Assembly (NCBI GenBank): GCA_963678705.1
Contig: OY783218.1
Coordinates: 7,636,152-7,700,151 of the forward strand
Source: Panorpa germanica
Taxonomy: Eukaryota; Arthropoda; Insecta; Mecoptera; Panorpidae
Length of the DNA stretch: 64,000 nt
Direction: 5' to 3'
Shown: positions 34,643 to 44,950 of the stretch, one piece after another
Layout: every line of letters begins with the position of its first letter
Position numbering within the stretch: the stretch's first letter is position 1
Translations under genes and position numbers: made by a program
Notes under the pieces: model-generated
What the model was told of the DNA's origin: nothing
Databases searched by the model: none
What the model saw: the letters and a program-made list of their open reading frames with translations, nothing else

Positions 34643-36974
34643 TTATGGTTTTCTTGCTAATACAATAATTGTTTTGTAAGGTATTCTTATATTTACTTTC
34701 CCGTTACTATCTTGTGCAAAATTCATCTTTTTAGTTTCTTCCGCAAAATCTTTTAAATATTCTTCCTTCTGTTCACCAACTCGGGACAGAAATCGATCAG
34801 TGCCTCGGACGAAATCTATATTGTACAATTATAAATATTATATACTATAAAAATCCAAATATAAATTCATATAAATGTGTCTTTTACCTAAATAATCATT
34901 CCAACTAGAAAGCTCAAAAACTCTTTCTCTGGTCTCAATTACTATATTTTGAAATCCCGCTTCCGCCATGTATTGATTGATATCCGCTGTAGGGTCCTTC
35001 GAATAATAAGCCGGGTTCATTACATCTGGAAGATCTCTCATAAAGGGTTTCCATTTTGGATTTTCTGCTTGCTTTTCTCGCAAATTGTAGAACCCGATTG
35101 TCGATAGATATTGCAGTATAGTGTCGCCTCCTGGTTTCAACAATTTAAAGACATTGTTAACTGCTTGCCTGTGGGTTAACAAAAACGATCCGCATAAGAA
35201 ATTTCACTACTTGTAATTGTGCTTTATATTTTGCGTTATGTACATTACGGATGACCTCTAAAGGTTAAAATCTTAAATTTAAAAGTTTTTATACATTTAT
35301 AACACGTATTTTTCCGACGGTAAAAGTTGTGCTAGAAAGTTTTGATTTTATAAGGGGTTCTAAAAATTCATGAACTTTTTTTTCAAAAAGAAAAATTATT
35401 GATTTTTTAATATTTTTTAATGCAGTTATACCCATTTATATTTAAGAAGACAAACTGCGCTAAAAAATTTCAAATATCATAATTATTTTGGATTTTATAA
35501 AGGGTTCCTTATCGTGACCAAGAATTTTTAGAACCCCTTATAAAATCCACAAATATTAAGATATTTCAATTTTTTTAACGCAGTTCGTCTTCTTAAATAT
35601 AAATGGATATAACTGCATTAAAAAATATTAAGCAATCAATAATTTTTCTTTTTGAAAAAATAGTCCATGAATTTTTGGAACCCTTATAAAATCCAAAATA
35701 GTTTAGATATTTCAATTTTTTTAACGCAGTTCGTCTTCTTAAATATAATTGGATATAACTGCATCAAAAAATATTAAGAAATCAATAATTTTTCTCTTTG
35801 AAAAAAAAGACCATGAATTCTTAGAACCCTTTATAAAATCCAAAATAGTTAAGATATTTCAAATTTTTTAACACAGTTCGTCTTCTTAAATATAAATGGA
35901 TATAACTGCATCAAAAAATATTAAGAAATCAATAATTTTTCTTTTTGAAAAAAAAGTCCATGAATTTTTAGAACCACTTATAAAATCCAAAATAGTTAAG
36001 ATATATTAATTTTTTTAACGCAGCTCATCTTCTTAATTATAAATGGATATAACCGCATCAAAAAATATTAAGAAATCAATAATTTTTCTCTTTAAAAAAT
36101 ATACTCCATGAATTTTTAGAACCACTTATAAAATCCAAAATAGTTAAAATATTTCAAATTTTTTAACGCAGTTTGTCTTCTTAAAATGTAGTGGATATAA
36201 CTGTATCAAAAGTTTTCAAAAATCCTAAATTTTCTCTAGAAAAAAATGTCCATGAATTTAAAAAAGGTCGCATAACAACCTAAAAAGTATTGATGTTTAA
36301 AGAGTAATAAAGCAGTTGCATCAATCCATGAAAAACAAATAAACTTTTATTTTGAAAGAAGCCTATAAATACTTATAGAAAAGATTACAAAAAAGTCTGC
36401 AAATTGTACATATTTTAAATTTTAATTTAACACTTTATCAATTTAACGTGTAGCGGATATTACTCTATTAAAAATTAGACAAATAAGAAATAAGAATTAT
36501 CAAATAAATTTTAATCGCTCCAGAAGTTTCCCTTTCTATACAAACGTATAATACACACCCATTGCCAGGCAACGGGGCGAAGAGCTAGTACATATTTATA
36601 TTTTACCTGTAATTCCGTATTAAGTTGAAGCAAAACATAGAAGTAACATGATCGAATTGTTCCGTTATTTTTAAATTTTCACTTTCAATATCCAACAGTT
36701 CAAATTGAATTCTGGGATCCAAAGGTCCATAAGTTTTTTTCGCATAGTCGATCATATTTTGTGAAATATCGCTACAGACAAGTTTTCCATAATTTTTCGA
36801 CAAAGCTGGAAGGATATAATCAATTGTTACATCACCTGGACCACAGCCAATATCTATTAAAGTATCACTGGAAAGATTATTCCATTTTGATTTTATTTTG
36901 AAATCGTCAAACACATCTTTCGAATCTCTACGTTCGAAGAAATTTGTACGTGCGTAAATCTCTGGATGATGCAT
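34643..36974 (-). CDS. Juvenile hormone acid methyltransferase-like protein, copy 5
   Basis: Exons 36607-36974, 34888-35168 and 34643-34815 give 273 residues. SAM motif DIGCGPGDVT at 41-50; exon 2 begins QAVNNVFKLLKPGGD and contains YYSKDPTADINQYMAEAGF; exon 3 is 173 nt and ends VLARKP. In this subgroup (copies 5-7) the Gln14 position of classical JHAMT is Glu (NFFERRD) and the Trp120 position is not aromatic Trp. Intron 1 holds a tandem repeat array (35340-36260). Copy 6 is a near duplicate, including 5' and 3' flanks. Family role: cytosolic SAM-dependent carboxyl methyltransferase; substrate unknown. Confidence 0.88.
35336..36265. repeat. Tandem repeat, period 144-148 bp, with an inverted leading unit
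   Basis: The anchor CCATGAATTTTTAGAACC recurs at about 35665, 35811, 35958, 36106 and 36250, with an earlier partial unit at about 35521. Spacing is 146, 147, 148 and 144 bp. Each unit also carries TTTTTTAACGCAGTTCGTCTTCTTAA and ATGGATATAACTGCAT. Sequence 35340-35512 is the same unit in the opposite orientation, so the array is palindromic around about 35516. It lies in intron 1 of copy 5 and is absent from copy 6. Confidence 0.85.
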
Positions 36975-38102
36975 TGCTTATGCTGTATCAATAACATAAT
37001 CTCTTGTTAATAATATGTAATAGAGTTGTAATAAGTAAGAGATAATGATGTGTTCACTTTAGCGCTGTATCATGTGTACTACATGGTATGTTTATTATTT
37101 CTAAGTATATTTCGTTATATAATTTGTATCCAAGCGTGTCACCAGTTGCTGCATCATTCGGTTAGTGCCGAGTGATGTTGGTTTGCCGATGTTTGTCGAA
37201 GACGATACTATTCACTATTCACATTCGCACATTCATACACACGCGATACTCCAGTGCTGTATTTTGTATTATTCTTTGTGAAACTAATAGAGTAAGGCCC
37301 TCCTACAAATCGTAGCCCCGAATCTGCCCGGACCGAAGGTCATTACAACTGTGTTGTTAGTAAAAGAACGAAGTGAGTTAACGAGTGAGATAAAACACAC
37401 GGCAGGAACGTAACTAAACTGATTTTAAATTGGTTCTGAGCATATATTCAGCGACTATATTTCTCGGTCGCAGAGCATTGTTGGTTTCATCAACAGAGAT
37501 GTTTACGAATACTTTTGAAAAGTATTTAAATACATACATACAATCAAATATAACACAACAGAATTCTCTGTTTTGCTATTGTTAAAAATTCTATAGAGTC
37601 ATGATACACGGCTCGTGCTCGTTTTCGTTGAAAACTTCGTTTCGCGTTTAGTTTGCAATCAGCCAACTCATGTACCTTTCCTCGTGTTTTATCTCACTCG
37701 CATACACGTTCGATCTCTCACTAACAACAGTTGTAATCACATTCGGTTCGGGTAGATTCGGGGGTAAGGTTTTCAACCAGACCCCGCATGTGCGGACGCC
37801 CTAATTTTAAAAATATCCGAAAACTATTCAAGTTTTCTGTGTTCTGAGCATATGTAAATCCCAAAAAGAGTCTTAAAGATTTAGTAGTGTTTGGGAAAGT
37901 TGTTCAAGCATGATAAAGACAGGTAAAAGGAGGGGGTAAACTGGACTACGAGTGAACAGTGACAACATTGCTCTTCAAGCCATAGAATTTTAGAATTAAT
38001 TAAATGATTAAAACAACGCAATGTAAAAGTTGTTGCATTAGACGAATAAGCAGGCGTAAAACTTAGAATAAAAGAAAAGTAATAAAAAATACAAATTTTT
38101 AT
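36975..38102. other. Spacer between array copies 5 and 6, with a Harbinger-like MITE
   Basis: Contains the upstream region of copy 5 (36975-37290). That region shares blocks such as TAATTTGTATCCAAGC and GATGTTTGTCGAAG.CGATACTATT with the upstream region of copy 6. It also contains the MITE at 37296-37801 and the duplicated 3' flank of copy 6. The shared upstream blocks are the best candidates for common promoter elements of copies 5 and 6. Confidence 0.55.
37296..37801. mobile_element. Harbinger-like MITE with long TIRs, copy 2
   Basis: Begins GGCCCTCC and ends GGACGCCC with TAA on both sides (37293-37295 and 37802-37804). The arms are inverted over about 150 bp: GAATCTGCCCGGACCGAAGGTCATTACAAC on the left pairs with GTTGTAATCACATTCGGTTCGGGTAGATTC on the right, followed by inverted GTTAGT...GAGTGAGATAAAACAC blocks. 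No transposase frame. Related to 2186-2503. Confidence 0.7.
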
Positions 38103-39865
38103 TTATGGTTTTCTTGCTAAAACAATAATAGCTGTATAAGGTATTCTTATATTTACTTTCCCATTACTTTCTTCTACAAAATTCATCTTTCTAGTTTCTT
38201 CCACAAAATCTTTTAAATATTCTTCCATCTGTTCACCAGTTCGTGCCAGAAATCGATCAGTGCTTCGTATAAAATCTATATTATAAAGTTATAAACATTA
38301 TATAATATAAATAACCAAATATAAATTCATATAAATGTATCTTTTACCTAAATAATCATTCCAACTAGAAAGCTTAAAAACTCTTTCTCTGGTCTCAACT
38401 ATTATACTTTGAAATCCCGCTTCCGCCATGTATTGATTGATATCCGCTGTAGGATCCTTCGAATAATAAGCCGGGTTCATTACATTTGGTAGATCTGCAA
38501 GAAAGGGTTTCCATTTTGGATTTTCTGCTTGCTTTTCTCGTACGCTGTAGAACCCGATTGTCGATAGATATTGCAGTATAGTGTCACCTCCTGGTTTCAA
38601 CAATTTGAAGACATTGTTAACTGCTTGCCTGTGGGTTAACAAAAACGATCCGCATAAGAAATGTGGTCGATTATTCAATTGTTGATTGGAATTCATGTTA
38701 ATAAATGTGTACTGGCGTGTCTATTTTATTAAATATCTAAATGTTTACGGAGATATAGAAATTAAAAATTTAAATTGTAGTTTTAGCGCTGTGAGATGGT
38801 CGGCCATTTGTATGACGTGAAATGCATTTTAACGTCAGTTATTTGTTAAGTAGGTTGAGTTGGTAGTCTAAATAATCAAGTCAAGTCAAAAAGTAATAAG
38901 TTTTTATTTTATTTAACCCTGTTACGGCAGACATAATATTGAAATTTTATTGTTCCTTGAAATAGCTGTAACTAGTATTTGATATTTTGATATATAAATA
39001 CATATAGCAGAGATTTATGAGCTGTAATGTTGGTAACCTGTAAACTTGTTAGACTTCTGTCAAGAATATATCTCTTTTAGCGGTTCTGATGTCACATGCA
39101 TTTGGAATGTTGTACAACGTTGAATCCCTTTAATAATTAAAGAGACAAAATGACTTTTTTAATTGTTATTAATTATAGTTATAAAAGGAGTAATTAAAAA
39201 ATAATTGACCATTTGTTCTAGTAAGCCACTTTATCAATATATAGTACACTTTTATAGAAATTAAGACATAGGACACAAGCCCATTTGGTACTTTAAATTA
39301 TAAACACTTCCTTGATACAGTGGTGTGTTGATAAACGTTAAAGTAAAAGCTTGCTTTCATAATATAGTGTGCTAATGCAAAAGAACTCCAATACACCTTA
39401 CCCAAGAAGTTGGCTGCAGTGTGAAAGAACCCTTTATTATTATAGAATAGAAAACGGTATTATTATGTTATATGTATAATACATATTTCTAGGTTACCTG
39501 TAATTTCGTACATAATTCAAACAAAACATAGAAGTCACATGATCGAATTGTTCCGTTATTTTTAAATTTTCACTTTCAATATCCAACAGTTCAAATTGAA
39601 TTCTGGGATCCAAATGTCCATAAGTTTTTTTCGCATAGTCGATCATATTTTGTGAAATATCGCTACAGACAAGTTTTCCATAATTCTTCGACAAGGCTGG
39701 AAGGATATAATCAATTGTTACATCACCTGGACCACAGCCAATATCTATTAAAGTATCACCGGAAAGATAATTCCATTTTGATTTTATTTTAAAATCTTCA
39801 AACACATCTTTTGTATCTCTACGTTCGAAGAAATTTAAACGCGCGTATGTCTCTGGTTGATTCAT
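38103..39865 (-). CDS. Juvenile hormone acid methyltransferase-like protein, copy 6
   Basis: Exons 39498-39865, 38348-38628 and 38103-38275 give 273 residues with the same exon lengths as copy 5, and very few amino-acid differences in exons 1 and 2. Motifs DIGCGPGDVTIDYILPALS, CSDIS, KLLKPGGD and PTADINQYMAEAGF are intact. Exon 2 really begins at the CCCACAG acceptor; the apparent upstream in-frame ATG near 38696 lies in MITE sequence. Intron 1 holds a MITE (38663-39283) in place of the tandem repeat of copy 5. Recent tandem duplicate of copy 5. Confidence 0.88.
38663..39283 (-). mobile_element. TGGGCTTGTG-family MITE, 3'-truncated, in copy 6 intron 1
   Basis: In reverse orientation the element runs from TGGGCTTGTGTCC (39283) to a truncated 3' end starting at about 38663, just upstream of exon 2. 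It includes the longer internal form (ATATCTCTTTTAGCGG segment) also seen in the copy at 63147. Confidence 0.8.
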
Positions 39866-40384
39866 TGATACGCTTTATCAACAATATGACCTCAGTTTAA
39901 TCATAAGTAATAAAACTCTACCTAATAAGTTGTACGATGTGTAATATATTTTATCATTAGAAATAACATATTCCACTATCTGATCTTTGCTGACTACATA
40001 TTGTTTTTTCATTTTTGTTTTGTTAGATAATTTGTATCCAAGCATGTTTACTCCTGTCACAACATTCGTTTAGCATCGGGTCATATCGGGTGATGTTTGT
40101 CGAAGGCGATACTATTTACTTACTAATCATTCGATTTTAAAAACGCGCAAATCAGTGCTGTATTTTAGTTCAAATTTTGTAATATTCTTGATTGCAACCT
40201 AGGCCTAATTATTTATTTATCTAATCTAATTTACAGAAAGGAACAGCAAGGGGATAACAGGAATAATTAAACTCAAATGATTTAAAAAAACAATTTTATT
40301 GTATGTTCAAAAGAACTGTAGCTATATGTACCAGACATATAAATATTTTGTATTGTAAAAACATACATATGTATGTACATATAT
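39866..40384. other. Spacer between array copies 6 and 7
   Basis: About 520 bp forming the upstream region of copy 6 and the 3' flank of copy 7. It shares sequence blocks with the upstream region of copy 5 (36975-37290). No other feature seen. Confidence 0.5.
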
Positions 40385-43300
40385 TTATTTTTTATCTGCG
40401 TATACAACAACAAGCTTATATGGAATATTGATATTGACTTCACCATCCTTTTCCTCAACAAATTTCATCTTTCTGGTTTCTTCAACAAAATCTTCCAGAA
40501 ATTCTTCCATGGTGAAAGGCGACCTCTCTGCGTAACTGTCAACAGAGTGCACGAAATCTAAAGAACAAAAGTTTTTAATGGGCTTGTGTTCTCATTTTTT
40601 AGTGGAGATATAGCAATTAAAAATTTGAATTGTAGTTTTAGCGCTAGAAATGGTCGGCCATATTTGTATGACGTGGAATGCATTTTAACGTCAGTTATTT
40701 GTTGAGTAGGTCAGTGCTGTGGTAATGTTTTGTAGCTGTTGGTAGTCGAAATAATCAAGTCAAGTCAAAAAATAATAAGTTTTTATTTTATTTAACCCTG
40801 CTAAGGCAGACATAATATTGGAATTTTATTGTTCTTTGAAATAGCTGTAAATAATATTTGATATTTTGATATATAAATACATATAGCAGAGATTTATGTG
40901 CTGTAAGGTTGGCAGCGGACATGAGGTCACATCCCTTTAAATCCCTTTGATAATTAAAGAGACAAAACGACTTTTTTAATTGTTAATACCTCTTAACATA
41001 TAAGGAGTTATTAAAAAATAATTGGACATTTGAGGTTCTAGTAACCCACTTTATCAATATATAGTACACTTTTATAGAATCAACCAGTTTATGATCCTGT
41101 GCACAGGTCAAAGTAACGGCTTTGTACGCATGATTCATTTTCAGTCTGCCAGGTGGCGTCAAGTTCTGGTTCACTTTTGCGTATGAACATGTTTGCGATT
41201 TCTAAATTTTAGTGAAAGTGCTATTGTCAAATGCAGCAATCGTTTTGGGGAGTCGTTTACAACGCTTCAAACCGCTTGTTCCGTTAAGCACGTCACTTTT
41301 TTATAAGTATACAGGACCATGATTTCAACAAACCTTTAAAATCTCTCCAATTAGTCAAATGGAAAAATTTATCCCTGGATTCTATAAAGATGTTTTTAAA
41401 TCCAGCATCTTCCAAATATTCCTTAAATTCACCAACAGGATTTGAAGAACGTTCTGTCATTTTCGTTACATCAGTCATATAAGGTGCCCATTTTGGAAGT
41501 TCTGCCATTTTCCCCCAAAGATCATAAAATCCAATTGTTGATAAAAATAATATTACAGTATCACCTCCAGGTTTAAGGAGATTATAAATGTTATTTACTC
41601 CTTGCCTAAAAGTAGAAGAATGTTATTATTTATATTACATAAATATTTTCAGAATAATGTTGATGCTCTTTGCTTGATCATTCTCTGTTGTTAACATTTC
41701 TAATCAACTGCAGTACACAAGCGCACCTGGTCGGCTGCAACTTAAGTTACAAGCAGAAAATTAAGCTTTGGTGTTTAGCAAAAAAGGGATATTTGACCGT
41801 AATATATTAATAGATTTCACCAAAATATATGACGCAACATTGATGGTGTGTTTTGTTGACTGACGTAATATTTTTATTCAAGATAACCAAAGGTTATTGT
41901 ATCAGCAGTAATAAAATAATATTAAAATAGTGATCACAAGTTAGATAAAGTATAGAAAATCTGCCAAATCATTTATTTAATTTAAAGAGTATTAGTTGAT
42001 AAGCAAATTATTGTGTTAAATAATATTGCAAAATAACTGCCAACAACAAACTGTACCAACATAAAAACGTGGCCTACTGCATACGTGGACAAAATGCACA
42101 CATATAAAAGTGCGCACGGAGATAATAAAATAAGTTTTCTTTCGTTTCTTAAGGGCCTTTTAGGGTGAATGTCCACTGTTCGGCACGGAAAAGAGATAAC
42201 ACATTGAATATTTGAATAGAACGTGAAAGAAAAGAGAATCTGAAAGAAAAATGTATGCAGCAAGAACTGCCGATATCCGTATGTTTACTCGTATAAATGG
42301 ATTACTGTTAGCATCGCCAACGTTTCTACGATACTTGATATGAAACAGATGGCCGATCGAAAGCCGAACTCGGTTACTATCTTGTAATATAGGACACGAC
42401 CATGCGTACAATTTCCTCTGTGCCTCCCTTCTCTTCTATGTTTATACTATAAAAACTTGCGATTAGGTCCCATTGAAACTAAACCTTTATATTTTGTTTA
42501 GGGCCCGGCCCGGTGAACGTTTAACACGATGCTTGACATAGGCGAAATATAGGCATCATTAAATTAAAAAACAGACTTATAAAATTGTAAATATTACGTA
42601 AAAACTTTTCGACATTTGCGAGCAAAAACATACGGAGGCTGAATTTTTATATTTAAAGAAGACAAATTATTTATTTATTTATGGAATGGCGACAGAGGAG
42701 GCAGAGAGAAGAAGTGAGTGTGGAAGAGGAGCTAAGGAGAAGGGACAGGGAAATACAGCAACAGAAAAGAATTAAAAAAATTGAGAAGAGCAATTACAAC
42801 ACAAGATATAAAAGGATTTGGTAGAGAGAGATACCACAGTACTTAAGAGAAAAAGACACAAAAAACATGAGAAGGATTGCCAGATTCAAATTGGGAAACG
42901 AGGAGAAAGGAAACAGATACTGGGCAAATAGCGAGGAAAGGATGTGTAGGATGTGCGGAACGGAGATATAAACATTGGAGCACATGAAGTTTTCATGTGA
43001 GAAAAAGGTAATAAGCGAAAATAATATAGGGCAGTTATTAAAGGGACGCAGCGAATGGAAGAGGTGGATTGCGGAAATAGAGAAAACGAACGAGGAACGA
43101 GAAGGAATGGGGGAGTAGAAACAGGAGGAGCAATAGCAGTAGCAGTTTTGTTTTTATTTTTATTAGGATAAATTTTTTTTTTTTTGTCGTTTGTAAGGAG
43201 TGACAATGTTTAAATTAAGTAAGAATCAAAATTGAATTAAGCACAATGACATGTAAATAAATGATTTAAGGCACAAGAATATAGTGCCAAATGGCAAACA

Positions 43301-43900
43301 CATTAAAAAAATAAAAATGAAAAGATAAATTATTTTAAATGATAAAAAAAGATCATTTAAAATAAATTTGCATTTTTATAAATTAATTATTAAAAAAAAC
43401 TGTAATAGTTTTAATGTAAAAAATTCTTTTCTATTACTGTATGTGTAATAACCTTCCTTTTTCGGTAATATTTTAAGATAAGAATTTTAGATTGCATGCA
43501 TATCTTGTACTCTATTAAATATACCAATTTACCTTTTATCTCCAACAAAATGGAAGCAAAACATAGAAGTCACATGATCAAATTGCTCCGTTATTTCCAA
43601 ATCTTTACTTTCAATATCTTTCAATTCAAACTGAATCCTAGAATCCAAATGCCCATAAGTTTTCCTCGCGTATTCTATCATATTTGGGGAAATGTCACAC
43701 GCAACAAGTTTGCCGTACGTCACTGGCAACGCCGGAAGGATATAATCAATCGTAACATCACCAGGACCGCACCCGATATCTAGTAACGTATCTCCAGTAC
43801 TTTGTTTCCATTTTAATTTCTTTTCAAATTCTTCAAATATTTCTTTTGAGTCATTTCGTTCGAAGAAATTTACACGGGCGTAAAGTTCCGGTCGATACAT
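40385..43900 (-). CDS. Juvenile hormone acid methyltransferase-like protein, copy 7
   Basis: Exons 43533-43900, 41334-41605 and 40385-40557 give 270 residues. I chose the ATG at 43900 over the in-frame ATG at 43912 because it gives the 368-nt exon 1 and the MxxPExYA start of all paralogues. Exon 2 is 272 nt, three codons shorter than copies 5 and 6, in the loop before EFKEYLEDAGF. Its donor is AAAG|GTTTGT, weaker than in the relatives. SAM motif DIGCGPGDVT, CDIS and LLKPGGD are present. Intron 2 holds a MITE ending only about 20 nt from the exon 3 acceptor; intron 1 holds a LINE tail. First gene of the array in transcription order. Confidence 0.85.
40579..41080 (-). mobile_element. TGGGCTTGTG-family MITE, 5'-truncated, in copy 7 intron 2
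   Basis: The 3' end of the family lies at 40579 in reverse orientation, preceded by TTAA (40575-40578). The element runs to about 41080, where the first 25 bp of the family are missing. Its edge lies about 20 nt from the exon 3 acceptor. Confidence 0.8.
42681..43320 (+). mobile_element. Degenerate LINE 3' end in copy 7 intron 1
   Basis: A plus-strand frame, broken by two or more stops, shows YNTRYKR, REIPQYLREKD, ARFKLGNEEKGNRYW, then C-x2-C (CRMCG) with a later His and Cys. This is the end of a LINE polyprotein of the kind common in hymenopteran genomes. It is followed by a 3' UTR with the short hairpin GTGCCAAATGGCAAAC and an A-rich tail. It is antisense to copy 7. Open frames on the opposite strand here are shadows. 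Confidence 0.75.
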
Positions 43901-44950
43901 TGTGAGTAACAAGATATTGCTGTTTAGATCGCAACAAAGTAACGGAATGAACTATCCTTCACAGATTGCCTACAACGAATGTCGGTTGTAGAATAGGTAG
44001 TAGCACCAGATAAAACTCAGCTGTCAATCGGTAATGTAAAGCTGCGTACACGCCTGCAACAGAACATAGTCTAGTAAAGCTGCGTACAGACGTGTATGAG
44101 GACATCGTTGTACTCACATAGAGATGAACGAGATTGTTTTTTTAAACAAGTCTCGCAAATGACCGTCATTAAGCTATGAGTAAGAATGGATTCGACTACT
44201 TGCCATCTCTGATCTTTTCAATAGAGTGTAGTCGCAATAGCATAGTTAATCTTGAAATAAAGTTTCTACTTTAATCTTTATTATCAATACACCGCTGTAG
44301 CGAATATGTCCGTATTCATAACGTGATTCATACATATATCAAAGTACTACCTTTCCTTCTAGAGTATAATATGCAGTTTTATTACCTACAGTACAGTTTT
44401 TCGTAAGTTATTCATAAACATTAAAGTAGAAACTTCACCTCATGATAAAGTGTTCTAATGCAAAACAACTTCAATATACTCTACTAGAATACTATATACG
44501 AGTTTTGTTTTTAAATGATCTGATGAACTGTCTTACCTTCTATAAAAGTGTATATATTAATAAAATATACTATCTCACAAAAGAATTAGCATTAAAAATA
44601 ATAATTGCAAAAGGATAAATTATAATACATGTGCTGCCATCTATTACTTATATACAATTTTATTTAATGTAGGTCTGCCATCTATGAATCATCGTAATTT
44701 ATCTTATTGCTACAACACTTTGTACCCCGGTTACAGGTCACGTTTTAAGCACCTTATCATTTGATTTTATATATACGTTTATTACGTGTCTCCGGGGGAT
44801 CTTTATTTGGAACCGACCTCACAGGAAAGTTTTTAGATTAATATACAATCTTGTATAAGAAGTGGTATATAAAGTTAAATTAGGTAGTTGAAAGCGTAGT
44901 ACCTAGTGAATCAAGACTGAAATTATTCCAGTGGAACTTAATAAAACAAA
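43901..44950. other. Intergenic region between the JHAMT-like array and Mdh1
   Basis: Divergent promoter region of copy 7 (-) and Mdh1 (+). A direct repeat TAAAGCTGCGTACA occurs at about 44037 and 44075, possibly the ends of a small transposon. TATATAAAG at 44866-44874, about 80 nt before the Mdh1 ATG, is a possible TATA box. Confidence 0.45.

Noticed and set aside
38629-38696. In-frame ATG extending exon 2 of array copy 6 upstream
   Set aside because: The extra codons lie partly in MITE sequence and upstream of the CCCACAG acceptor used by all paralogues.
42160-43206. Minus-strand Ser/Pro/Tyr-rich frames in copy 7 intron 1
   Set aside because: Mostly antisense shadows of the purine-rich LINE tail at 42681-43320.
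43901-43912. Upstream ATG (43912) for array copy 7
   Set aside because: The ATG at 43900 gives the exact exon 1 length and MxxPExYA start of the family; the upstream ATG adds four non-conserved residues.
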